Of a DNA stretch of 6,286 nucleotides, positions 1-6,243 are shown in pieces. The stretch comes from HGM13006 sp964518645 (GTDB lineage Bacteria; Bacillota; Clostridia; Oscillospirales; Oscillospiraceae): the NCBI GenBank assembly GCA_964518645.1, contig CAZFGL010000130.1, positions 1-6,286 on the forward strand, in the 5' to 3' direction. Position 1 is the first letter of the stretch. Each line of letters starts with the position of its first letter. Position numbers and translations under genes: made by a program. The notes beneath the pieces were generated by a model. That model did no database searches and had not been told where the DNA came from. It saw nothing but the letters and a program-made list of their open reading frames with translations.

Positions 1-1293
1 TCCCGGTGTAATATCCCGTTCCGCACGGATGCGAAGCATGGTCGCCTGTAAAAGCGATGCGGGATACGCCGAACCTGTAAATACAGAACGTGCAACCTCT
101 CCTGCCATTACAGGACTTGGAGACTTGTCTGTTGTATTCATATTAACAGTCTCCCGCAACAGCGCCCAGAGCGGTATCACTGAAAATCGGTTCCCGGTGA
201 TTTTCAGGCGCAGCTGATGCTCTGCCACATTTTTCATAAGTTTCCCAAACGTGCTGTTATAAAAGAATCGAACAGACAATCGTGCAGCATTGGGGGCTAA
301 GCCCAATATATAAAATCGGCGGTCAAAATCCAGCGGTATCTCTTCACAGGCACTATCTTCGGCAATCTTTTTCACGACGGCCTGCAAATCAGCACCGGTA
401 AGACATGCCGGTGGCTCATCCCCAAATGCAAAGCACCCCCAAAGATCGTTATACTCCGAATCTGCACCTTCAACCCAACAAACAACAGTGGTATCACCGA
501 TCCGGTGGACGTTATCACGGTCTGCAAGCAGATGATTCAGTGCCGCAGTATAGGCAAATGCAGCATTTTTTCCAACCGGTGCGTTGAGACTCTGCTCTTT
601 TCCGTAAGAACAGAACGCATTCGCATTGAAGGAAACAAGGGCCGCACCGCTGGATTGGGCTCCCGCTACACCTTTAATGGTTGGATGAACCGGCTCAGGA
701 ACATCCTGCTTTCCTGTGACCAAACACTGCACGGTTTCCCCTTCTGTACTTGAGTAGTACCGTTGCCACGCTCCACGGATCTGCTGATCCTCCTGGGCAA
801 ACATGCCATCAATCCGGAATATCAGATTTCCACCCTTCATCAGTTCATTCCAAACGGAGACAAGGGCTGGATGGTTCTGTGCGTTGGCCGGATCCCATGT
901 ATCAAAAAACGCAAGGATTCCTTTTGCTGCCGGAGAATCCACCCCATCCAGTAATGTATGATGCAACGCTCCACACGCTGCAAAGCATTGGACACTCCGT
1001 TCCGGTTTTCCCTTGTCATCAACACCGAGTATATAACTGGAATTATCCCAAAGGAAATTCGGAACCACACCGACAGTTCGTTTTACTGCCGCAGGCATTT
1101 CCAGTAATTGAGGGCCTAATACCGTTTTCTTCCCCACCTGCTTCTCAACCTGAAGGGGAATAACCTGCATTAATGTGCCGTTTACATCCAGACACAGCGC
1201 AAAACTGATTTTTGCAGGACTCCAACCTGGACGTGCAATTTTGTTTTGAGTCACAAGATCATCAAAAAGTTGCGTAAGTGCTTGCAGGATCAT
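1..1293 (-). CDS. cas8c: Type I-C Cascade large subunit Cas8c/Csd1 (partial, 3' end beyond window)
   Basis: Read on the minus strand from the ATG at 1293, the frame stays open for 431 codons to the left edge, so the C-terminus is missing; family members are usually around 550-650 residues. Csd1 hallmarks are visible in order: NFLWDNSSYILG (residues 79-90), an AQSSGAALVSFNA block (212-224), LAPNAARLSVRFF (332-344) and an EVARSVFTG...LRIRAERDITPG stretch near residues 398-431. No frameshift or internal stop is seen. Cas8c is the large subunit of type I-C Cascade; in the family it recognises the PAM and helps recruit Cas3. The start overlaps the cas5c stop by four bases (ATGA, 1290-1293) and has an AGGAGG ribosome binding site inside cas5c, which implies coupled translation. 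In characterised I-C systems the small subunit Cas11c is made from an internal start near the 3' end of this gene; that region should lie beyond the window. The family call is secure. Confidence 0.95.
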   Translation of the reverse strand, partial: MILQALTQLFDDLVTQNKIARPGWSPAKISFALCLDVNGTLMQVIPLQVEKQVGKKTVLGPQLLEMPAAVKRTVGVVPNFLWDNSSYILGVDDKGKPERSVQCFAACGALHHTLLDGVDSPAAKGILAFFDTWDPANAQNHPALVSVWNELMKGGNLIFRIDGMFAQEDQQIRGAWQRYYSSTEGETVQCLVTGKQDVPEPVHPTIKGVAGAQSSGAALVSFNANAFCSYGKEQSLNAPVGKNAAFAYTAALNHLLADRDNVHRIGDTTVVCWVEGADSEYNDLWGCFAFGDEPPACLTGADLQAVVKKIAEDSACEEIPLDFDRRFYILGLAPNAARLSVRFFYNSTFGKLMKNVAEHQLRLKITGNRFSVIPLWALLRETVNMNTTDKSPSPVMAGEVARSVFTGSAYPASLLQATMLRIRAERDITPG

Positions 1294-1949
1294 CCCATCG
1301 CCTCCTGACTATCCATGTGCGGAACTTCCAGTACACCATCCCGTAAAACAGCACGGAAGAATTTCGGTGTAATGTTTTCACGATCCCTGTAATCCATATC
1401 CAGCAGCATCCAGCCAAGTTCCTTCTCACCTTTCAGTTCATCGGGGCATTCCGGAACCTCTGTGCAGGATCGGAAATGGGCAGGGAATTCACGGACGCCG
1501 AAACAGGGCTGATGATAGAACTGGCCTTTTTCCAGACGTCGTCGCATAATGTCCGTAAACTTTCCGGGATTGTCAGACGCATTTGCCTTATCGGTCATTT
1601 CAAAATGCGCCTCGATCACATAATGCACATCCCGCAGAACCATGGCAGCACGCTGCTGAATGCTTTCAGGTGTTGCAAGATACATTTCTCCGCCATGCTC
1701 CATCACGGATTTCACTTTTCGTGCACTGATGGTATCCTTGACCTCATTTCGGCGGATATTGGTGAATTGAATGGGGCTGCACACACGGATGCGATCGATA
1801 ATCCACTTCATCCCCGGATGCCAATAAATCGCCTCCAGCAATCCACGGGCAGCAGACGGTGTCATCACATCGTAACTGACACGTTCCACCTTCATTTCCG
1901 GTCTGGAGAAACAAGCATAATCTCCCCATACCTCAACTGAAACAGACAT
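1290..1949 (-). CDS. cas5c: Type I-C CRISPR-associated protein Cas5c (Cas5d), crRNA endonuclease and Cascade subunit
   Basis: This 219-residue protein has the Cas5 RAMP fold signature at its N-terminus (VEVWGDYACFSRPEMK, residues 5-20), followed by TPSAARGLLEAIYWHP (30-45), RDVHYVIEAHF (106-116) and KGQFYHQPCFGVREF (141-155). In type I-C systems Cas5c replaces Cas6: it cuts the CRISPR precursor RNA in the repeat and stays bound to the 5' handle as part of Cascade. Y42 aligns, from memory, with catalytic Y46 of Bacillus halodurans Cas5d, and K130 with K116. The next residue is Phe (F131), where that enzyme has His117; H146 nearby is a possible substitute. The start at 1949 is supported by AAGGGAG seven bases upstream. 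It lies 79 nt after cas3 and overlaps cas8c by four bases. The length is in the normal range for the family. The antisense open frame over it is a shadow. Confidence 0.95.
   Translation of the reverse strand: MSVSVEVWGDYACFSRPEMKVERVSYDVMTPSAARGLLEAIYWHPGMKWIIDRIRVCSPIQFTNIRRNEVKDTISARKVKSVMEHGGEMYLATPESIQQRAAMVLRDVHYVIEAHFEMTDKANASDNPGKFTDIMRRRLEKGQFYHQPCFGVREFPAHFRSCTEVPECPDELKGEKELGWMLLDMDYRDRENITPKFFRAVLRDGVLEVPHMDSQEAMG
1301..1306 (-). promoter_or_regulatory. Ribosome binding site of cas8c, inside the cas5c 3' end
   Basis: The minus strand reads AGGAGG followed by a 7-nt spacer and the cas8c ATG at 1293-1291. It lies within the last codons of cas5c. Together with the ATGA overlap of stop and start it fixes the cas8c start and suggests translational coupling of the two Cascade subunits. 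Confidence 0.85.
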
Positions 1950-1956
1950 TTAACCA

Positions 1957-1963
1957 CTCCCTT
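1957..1963 (-). promoter_or_regulatory. Ribosome binding site of cas5c
   Basis: The minus strand reads AAGGGAG, a 7-nt spacer (TGGTTAA), then the ATG at 1949-1947. The good spacing supports this start for cas5c. Confidence 0.7.
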
Positions 1964-1981
1964 CTGTTGTACTCATCTATT

Positions 1982-1987
1982 ATTATA
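1982..1987 (-). promoter_or_regulatory. Possible internal -10 box between cas3 and cas5c
   Basis: The 79-nt gap between cas3 and cas5c contains a perfect TATAAT on the minus strand. It would give a start of transcription near 1975 and a leader of about 25 nt carrying the cas5c ribosome binding site. No good -35 hexamer is visible 16-18 bp upstream (only T-rich sequence such as TGTTTT), so an internal promoter for the Cascade genes is possible but weakly supported. An AT-rich gap could produce this by chance. Confidence 0.3.
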
Positions 1988-2028
1988 CACTCCACATGTC
2001 CCAAAAACAGGACTTTATAACTAAGTTT

Positions 2029-4149
2029 TCATAAAAATATTATTTTTCCGGATTCAGCTTTCAAAGAAAGTCCCTTTTCCCTGTGGTACATCTCAAGATT
2101 CATCAATATACCACCGCTTTCATCCAAAAGCTGAACATCACCAGATGCAACCAGCGCCTTGAAATGGTCCTCATATACATTTACACTATATTTTCCGGCC
2201 TGACGATAATCTGCCCTGTTTGCTATGCCCAGGGTCATTCTCTGAAAGACCGGTTCCGCTTCTGTCACTGGAATATATACTGTTTTCGTATTCTGATCGA
2301 TCATATGGAATTTCTCAGCCACCCTTTGAAAGGGCAGTATACTTCCACTATTACCGTTTTTCAAGCTGTTTACCGTATCCGCTTTATCAATGTTTTCACC
2401 AACCAATGAGCGCCATGTGGAAAAATATCTTCTGATCGTCTCCACAGCACCCACATCAGCATTCCCTTTCAGCACTTCCTCTGCTGCGCCAATATTAAGC
2501 TGCTGCAATAGGGGGGCCGCTTGTTCTCCCTCGAAGTATGTAACAATGCTTTCCTCCCGATTCCGTTTTCCTTCTCTGTTGCATCGTCCCGCCGCCTGTA
2601 TCAGGGAATCCAAACCCGTCATCTGCCGATATACTGACGGAAAATCCACGTCTACTCCTGCTTCGATCAAAGATGTTGAAATCACACGGCAAGGCAGACC
2701 GTTCCTCAGTCTCTTACGAATCACCTCCAGAATTCTGGTTCTGTGATCCGGATACATGAGGGTTGACAGATGAAATCGCCCCTCAATGGGAAGCAGCTCA
2801 AACAAATCCTGTGCCATTTTTCGACTATTAACAATGCAGAGCACCTGATTCTCTACAGACAGCTTCATGGCTAATTCCTGATTTGTAAGCGTACCGCCGT
2901 CGCAATATGTAACTCGCTGAAATTTCTCATATACCTGCCCCACCTGTGGACAAATCTCTGTAACACAAATTTTAGAATCAAAATCTTTTAGAATATCCTC
3001 TATCACAGGCTGCGTTGCTGTACACAGAACAGCCGTTGCCCGGAAGTGAGACACAAGGGCCGAAATCGCACCAACGCAGGGCTTCAACTGAGACCCGGGA
3101 ATCATTTGAGCCTCATCGAAAATAATCACGCTGTTTGCTATATTATGGAGCTTTCTGCATTTAGATGGCCGATTGCTGTAGAGGGATTCAAAGAACTGAA
3201 CAGCTGTTGTCACGATCACAGGTGCATCCCAGTTTTCGCAAGCCATACGTTGGCGCTGTTTTCTCTCATCCACTTCCTCTTCACTGTCAAACTCAGCACC
3301 ACAGTGATGCTCGATCACATTCTGTTCGCCAAGTATATCCCGGAACACCTGAGCATTCTGCTCAATGATAGAAGTATAAGGGATCACATAAATCACCCGA
3401 TCCAACCCGTTTTCCACCGCATGCTTTAATGCAAAGGCCAGAGAGGAAACAGTTTTACCCCCGCCCGTAGGTACTGTCAGCGAAAACACGCCTCTGGGCA
3501 TGGATGCAGACTCAAGACACCGGTTCAGAATTTGGCACCGATACTCATTCAATTGATTTTTCGCCGGAAACCAGGGTGCAATGTAATCATTCAAACGTTT
3601 CAGCAAAACCGGAAGGGAATCATACTCTGGTCGAATAGTCTGATTCATAAAGGCTTCCGTATCCAAATAATCTGCATCCACCAAACAGGAGAACAGCATT
3701 CTTACCCAAAAAGACAACATAAAACTATCCCGGATATTAGGTTTATGTATTCCCTTTTCCAGTTCTCCATACCATTCATAATCGGGAATTCCATGTTGCT
3801 GTCCTTTTTTAATCCGACCTATATAAGTTGCATCTCCTGCTGAGTTCATTCTGCTTCCGTAATCCGGCAATCCGCTGTGATGTCCAACCACACAACATCC
3901 AACAAGCTCTTCACCAATCTTACAACATTCCACTGCTCCAGCCGTTGCATGATCCACCTTTGGTCCTCCCTGAAGGCGCTTTTGAAATGCTTTAGAATTC
4001 TTTCCTATGTCATGAGCCATTCCAATCAGGGCCCCACGTTTTCCCTCACCAAATGCCTCTGCGAACTTTTCGCAGCGCACTGAGGTTCCGTTCAGGTGCT
4101 CAGAAACAGTCTGTAATGCACCGTCGTCTCGAATGTGTGCATAATACAT
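2029..4149 (-). CDS. cas3: Type I-C Cas3 nuclease-helicase (HD domain fused to SF2 helicase)
   Basis: Cas3 is recruited by target-bound Cascade; its HD domain nicks and degrades DNA while the superfamily 2 helicase unwinds it. The protein, 706 residues from the start chosen here, shows an N-terminal HD nuclease: H18, the H46-D47 pair in GMAHDIGK, H67 in VDHATAG, H90-H91 in GHHSGL, and D158/D160 in VDADYLD. The helicase follows: Walker A TVPTGGGKT (225-233), IPYTSIIEQNA (256-266), the DEAQ box (345-348), motif III TATQP (377-381), motif V STSLIEAGVDVD (491-502) and motif VI QAAGRCNR (518-525). All catalytic motifs look intact. An in-frame ATG at 4197 would add 16 residues, but it overlaps the -10 box of the promoter. 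The ATG at 4149 has GAGGG seven bases upstream and gives the MYYAHI start typical of I-C Cas3, so it is preferred. It is the first gene of the cas operon. Confidence 0.96.
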   Translation of the reverse strand: MYYAHIRDDGALQTVSEHLNGTSVRCEKFAEAFGEGKRGALIGMAHDIGKNSKAFQKRLQGGPKVDHATAGAVECCKIGEELVGCCVVGHHSGLPDYGSRMNSAGDATYIGRIKKGQQHGIPDYEWYGELEKGIHKPNIRDSFMLSFWVRMLFSCLVDADYLDTEAFMNQTIRPEYDSLPVLLKRLNDYIAPWFPAKNQLNEYRCQILNRCLESASMPRGVFSLTVPTGGGKTVSSLAFALKHAVENGLDRVIYVIPYTSIIEQNAQVFRDILGEQNVIEHHCGAEFDSEEEVDERKQRQRMACENWDAPVIVTTAVQFFESLYSNRPSKCRKLHNIANSVIIFDEAQMIPGSQLKPCVGAISALVSHFRATAVLCTATQPVIEDILKDFDSKICVTEICPQVGQVYEKFQRVTYCDGGTLTNQELAMKLSVENQVLCIVNSRKMAQDLFELLPIEGRFHLSTLMYPDHRTRILEVIRKRLRNGLPCRVISTSLIEAGVDVDFPSVYRQMTGLDSLIQAAGRCNREGKRNREESIVTYFEGEQAAPLLQQLNIGAAEEVLKGNADVGAVETIRRYFSTWRSLVGENIDKADTVNSLKNGNSGSILPFQRVAEKFHMIDQNTKTVYIPVTEAEPVFQRMTLGIANRADYRQAGKYSVNVYEDHFKALVASGDVQLLDESGGILMNLEMYHREKGLSLKAESGKIIFL

Positions 4150-4156
4150 AAACCAT

Positions 4157-4161
4157 CCCTC
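4157..4161 (-). promoter_or_regulatory. Ribosome binding site that decides the cas3 start
   Basis: The minus strand reads GAGGG with a 7-nt spacer before the ATG at 4149-4147. The upstream in-frame ATG at 4197 is preceded by AT-rich sequence without a Shine-Dalgarno match. Confidence 0.75.
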
Positions 4162-4185
4162 ACATTTCACAGTTTTCTTATCACC

Positions 4186-4214
4186 ATTATACAACATCTA
4201 ACATAATATGTAAA
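4186..4214 (-). promoter_or_regulatory. Sigma-A promoter of the type I-C cas operon
   Basis: On the minus strand a -35 box TTTACA (4214-4209; one mismatch to TTGACA) is followed by a spacer of exactly 17 bp and a perfect -10 box TATAAT (4191-4186). Transcription would start near 4179, giving a leader of about 30 nt to the cas3 ATG at 4149. It lies between the spoVAC terminator and cas3, as expected for an independent operon promoter. No clear operator dyad is seen across it. Confidence 0.8.
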
Positions 4215-4234
4215 CACACAACAAGTATTTATCG

Positions 4235-4265
4235 AAAAAGCAGGACCTTCCGAAGAAAGTCCTGC
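4235..4265 (-). terminator. Rho-independent terminator of spoVAC with a UUCG tetraloop
   Basis: On the minus strand GCAGGACTTTC, loop TTCG, and GAAGGTCCTGC form an 11-bp stem with one U-G wobble, closed by the very stable C(UUCG)G tetraloop and followed by TTTTT (4239-4235). The hairpin starts two bases after the spoVAC stop codon and just upstream of the cas promoter. It separates sporulation from CRISPR transcription. Confidence 0.92.
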
Positions 4266-4267
4266 AC

Positions 4268-4714
4268 TCAAAACACCACATTATAGAGCCAATATACCAC
4301 CCCATACACCACACCTGCACTCAGTCCATACACGATCACCGGCCCTGCGATGGTAAACATCTTTCCCGCCGTACCAAGGACGAACCCCTCAGTCTGAAAT
4401 TCCATTGCCGGGGATACAATGGAATTTGCGAATCCGGTGATGGGTACAATCGTTCCGGCTCCGGCCAGTTTTGCAACCCGGTCATAGATTCCCATTCCGG
4501 TCAGAATTGCACCCAAAAGTATCAGGGTCATAGAAGTAGCTGTCGCTGAAGATGTTTCGGGTAAACCAAGCCATGTCCACAAATTCAAAATCAGCTGTCC
4601 CAAAACGCAAATCAGCCCCCCTGTCCAAAAGGCATTTACTGTGTCAGCCACAGTATGCGAATTTGGAGAATACGCTTTCACGAGCTTGTCATACTGTATG
4701 CTGTTAATTCTCAT
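4268..4714 (-). CDS. spoVAC: Stage V sporulation protein AC (SpoVAC), spore inner-membrane channel subunit
   Basis: This 148-residue hydrophobic protein matches the SpoVAC family in length (about 150) and pattern: GGLICVLGQ (32-40), GMGIYDRVAKLAGAGTIVP (73-91), then ITGFANSIVSPAMEFQTEGFV (92-112). Hydrophobic spans fall at roughly 28-50, 60-77, 84-104 and 113-146. SpoVA proteins sit in the inner membrane of the developing and dormant spore and carry calcium-dipicolinate in during sporulation and out during germination; SpoVAC is reported to be a mechanosensitive channel. The AGAG..P.TGFANS block favours SpoVAC over the related SpoVAE. The start at 4714 has GGGAG eight bases upstream. It is unusual that spoVAD and spoVAE do not follow: a strong terminator comes straight after the stop, then the cas operon. 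It may be a stand-alone copy, or the remaining spoVA genes may be elsewhere. Confidence 0.93.
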   Translation of the reverse strand: MRINSIQYDKLVKAYSPNSHTVADTVNAFWTGGLICVLGQLILNLWTWLGLPETSSATATSMTLILLGAILTGMGIYDRVAKLAGAGTIVPITGFANSIVSPAMEFQTEGFVLGTAGKMFTIAGPVIVYGLSAGVVYGVVYWLYNVVF

Positions 4715-4732
4715 ACTACCATCTCCCGGTAA

Positions 4733-4762
4733 TAATATAACTCAATATAGATCGCCATATGC
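4733..4762 (-). promoter_or_regulatory. Candidate sigma-G-type promoter of spoVAC (proximal)
   Basis: On the minus strand GCATA (4762-4758) is followed by an 18-bp spacer and TATATTA (4739-4733), close to the forespore sigma-G consensus (GNATR, 18 bp, CATNNTA) known for spoVA genes. The -10 lacks the leading C, and the predicted start of transcription would fall right at the ribosome binding site, leaving a very short leader. This is tentative. Confidence 0.33.
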
Positions 4763-4792
4763 AGTGAATTTATGGATCTGCGCATCCCATGA

Positions 4793-4821
4793 GATAATGT
4801 AATTAGATTACAGAATCATCC
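4793..4821 (-). promoter_or_regulatory. Candidate sigma-G-type promoter of spoVAC (distal)
   Basis: On the minus strand GGATG (4821-4817) is followed by a 17-bp spacer and CATTATC (4799-4793), with six of seven -10 positions matching the sigma-G pattern. It would give a leader of about 70 nt. It competes with the proximal candidate and the sequence does not decide between them. Its spacer contains a small perfect dyad (4798-4812). Confidence 0.3.
4798..4812. repeat. Short perfect dyad TGTAAT-N3-ATTACA
   Basis: Two 6-bp arms (TGTAAT at 4798-4803 and ATTACA at 4807-4812) form a perfect inverted repeat around TAG, in the gap between the rplQ terminator and spoVAC. It lies mostly within the spacer of the distal promoter candidate. 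It resembles the half-site arrangement of a dimeric repressor operator, but no regulator can be named and chance is possible in AT-rich sequence. Confidence 0.3.
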
Positions 4822-4845
4822 TTACCACGCCGCCCGCTGAAATAC

Positions 4846-4877
4846 AAAAAGCCCCACCGCAAGAAATGCGGTGGGGC
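4846..4877 (-). terminator. Rho-independent terminator of the rpoA-rplQ operon
   Basis: On the minus strand GCCCCACCGC, a 7-nt loop, and GCGGTGGGGC form a perfect, very GC-rich 10-bp stem followed by TTTTT (4850-4846). It starts 15 bases after the rplQ stop codon and marks the end of the ribosomal protein/RNA polymerase operon. Confidence 0.95.
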
Positions 4878-4892
4878 AAAATGCATATCGAA

Positions 4893-5234
4893 TTATACCA
4901 GTTCGATGATAGCCATCTCAGCAGCGTCGCCGCGGCGGGCGCCAAGACGAATAACTCTGGTATAGCCGCCGTTGCGCTCCTTGTACTGGGGAGCCAGTTC
5001 AGCGAATACCTTGGTAACTACATCTTCCTTGGTGATAAAGGCCAGAGCCTTGCGACGAGCAGCCAGAGAGCCGTCCTTGCCGAGAGTAATCATCTTCTCA
5101 GCGATGGGCTGAACTTCCTTGGCACGAGTCACAGTGGTCTCGATGCGGCCCTTCTCCAGCAGATCGGTGGTCAGCTGACGAAGCATCGCCTTGCGCTGAG
5201 CAGTAGTTCTGCCGAGTTTACGAGTTCCGAACAT
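4893..5234 (-). CDS. rplQ: 50S ribosomal protein L17
   Basis: This 113-residue protein has the L17 start motif RKLGRTTAQRKAMLRQL (residues 5-21), the TDLLEKGRIETTVTRAKEVQP block (23-43) and the C-terminal GGYTRVIRLGARRGDAAEMAIIEL (89-112). L17 binds 23S rRNA in the large ribosomal subunit near the exit tunnel. The length is normal for the family. The start at 5234 has AAAGGAGG eight bases upstream; a nearby ATG at 5238 is out of frame. It follows rpoA by 30 nt in the usual rpsD-rpoA-rplQ order and is the last gene of that operon, ending at the strong terminator at 4846-4877. Confidence 0.98.
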   Translation of the reverse strand: MFGTRKLGRTTAQRKAMLRQLTTDLLEKGRIETTVTRAKEVQPIAEKMITLGKDGSLAARRKALAFITKEDVVTKVFAELAPQYKERNGGYTRVIRLGARRGDAAEMAIIELV

Positions 5235-5264
5235 TCATATTACCTCCTTTGCGAAAGGTTACGC

Positions 5265-6224
5265 TTAGTTGTTAGAAGAACTGCTGTCGCTAGCCAGGGA
5301 CAGGCCCATCATAGCGAGCTTGTTCTGAACCTCTTCCAGAGACTTTCTGCCCAGGTTACGAACCTTGATCATGTCCTCACCGGAACGGCTGATCAGATCT
5401 TCAACAGTGTTGATGTTTGCACGCTTGAGGCAGTTAAAGCTTCTCACAGACAGATCCATTTCCTCGATGCTCATCTCCAGCACCTTTTCCTTCACATTCT
5501 CCGGCTTCTCCACTACGGTGGACTTGCTAGCCACAGACTCACTGAGGTCTGTAAACAGCACCAGATGATCGGTCAGGATCTTGGCGCCAAGGCTCACTGC
5601 GTCACGGGCGCTGATGGTATTGTCAGTCCAAACCTCCAGCGTCAGCTTGTCGTAGTCGGTCATGTTGCCTACACGGGTATTTTCTACGGTGTAGTTTACC
5701 TTGTAGACGGGAGTGTAGATGGAGTCGATGGGAATCACGCCGATCACAGTCTGGGCATTCTTGTTCTTGTCAGAAGAAACATAGCCGCGACCGTGGCTCA
5801 TGGTAATTTCCATGTTAAAGGTTGCATCGGGGCCAAGGGTGCAGATGTGAAGATCAGGATTCAGGATCTCCACTTCTCCGTCTGCCTTAATATCGCCTGC
5901 GCAAACCTCGCGCTCACCCATGGCCTCAATATATACAGTCTTGGGGCCCTGGCAATGGAGCTTTGCGATGATTCGCTTTACATTCAGAACGATCTCGGTG
6001 ACGTCTTCCTTGACACCGGGAATGGTGGAAAACTCATGCTGGACACCTGCGATCTTGATAGAAGTGGCCGCGGTGCCGGGCAGAGAAGAAAGCAGAATTC
6101 TTCTCAGGCTGTTGCCGAGGGTTGTGCCGTATCCTCTCTCCAGGGGCTCAACTACATACTTACCGTAGGAAGTATCCTCTGCGGAGTCAATGCATTCAAT
6201 GCGAGGCTTTTCAATTTCTACCAT
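5265..6224 (-). CDS. rpoA: DNA-directed RNA polymerase subunit alpha
   Basis: This 319-residue alpha subunit starts the assembly of core RNA polymerase and contacts activators and UP elements. The N-terminal dimerisation/assembly domain spans about residues 1-228 and includes GYGTTLGNSLRRILLSSLPG (31-50) and SHGRGYVS (143-150). A short linker (about 229-250) leads to the C-terminal domain (about 251-311) with LSVRSFNCLKRANI (258-271) and RNLGRKSLEEVQNKL (289-303). R261 corresponds to the DNA-contacting Arg265 of E. coli. The protein ends in a serine/asparagine-rich tail. The start at 6224 is the only plausible one; its AAGGAGG lies 12 nt upstream, wider than usual. The gene before it, normally rpsD, is not recognisable in the 62 bases left in the window. 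Confidence 0.98.
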   Translation of the reverse strand: MVEIEKPRIECIDSAEDTSYGKYVVEPLERGYGTTLGNSLRRILLSSLPGTAATSIKIAGVQHEFSTIPGVKEDVTEIVLNVKRIIAKLHCQGPKTVYIEAMGEREVCAGDIKADGEVEILNPDLHICTLGPDATFNMEITMSHGRGYVSSDKNKNAQTVIGVIPIDSIYTPVYKVNYTVENTRVGNMTDYDKLTLEVWTDNTISARDAVSLGAKILTDHLVLFTDLSESVASKSTVVEKPENVKEKVLEMSIEEMDLSVRSFNCLKRANINTVEDLISRSGEDMIKVRNLGRKSLEEVQNKLAMMGLSLASDSSSSNN

Positions 6225-6236
6225 ATAGGAATATAC

Positions 6237-6243
6237 CCTCCTT
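6237..6243 (-). promoter_or_regulatory. Ribosome binding site of rpoA with wide spacing
   Basis: The minus strand reads AAGGAGG with a 12-nt spacer before the rpoA ATG at 6224-6222. The match to anti-Shine-Dalgarno is strong but the spacing is longer than the usual 5-9 nt. No alternative in-frame start lies closer. Confidence 0.65.

Noticed and set aside
840..1070. A 76-codon open frame on the minus strand
   Set aside because: It lies out of frame inside cas8c and its translation resembles no known family.
750..1163. A 137-codon open frame on the plus strand
   Set aside because: It is antisense to cas8c, whose frame is continuous and carries conserved motifs throughout; no independent support.
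1476..1940. A 154-codon open frame on the plus strand over cas5c
   Set aside because: It is antisense to a clear cas5c gene, has no recognisable domain and no ribosome binding site context; it is a shadow frame.
4150..4197. N-terminal extension of Cas3 from the ATG at 4197
   Set aside because: That ATG overlaps the -10 box, lacks a ribosome binding site, and the extra 16 residues do not look like the family's usual start.
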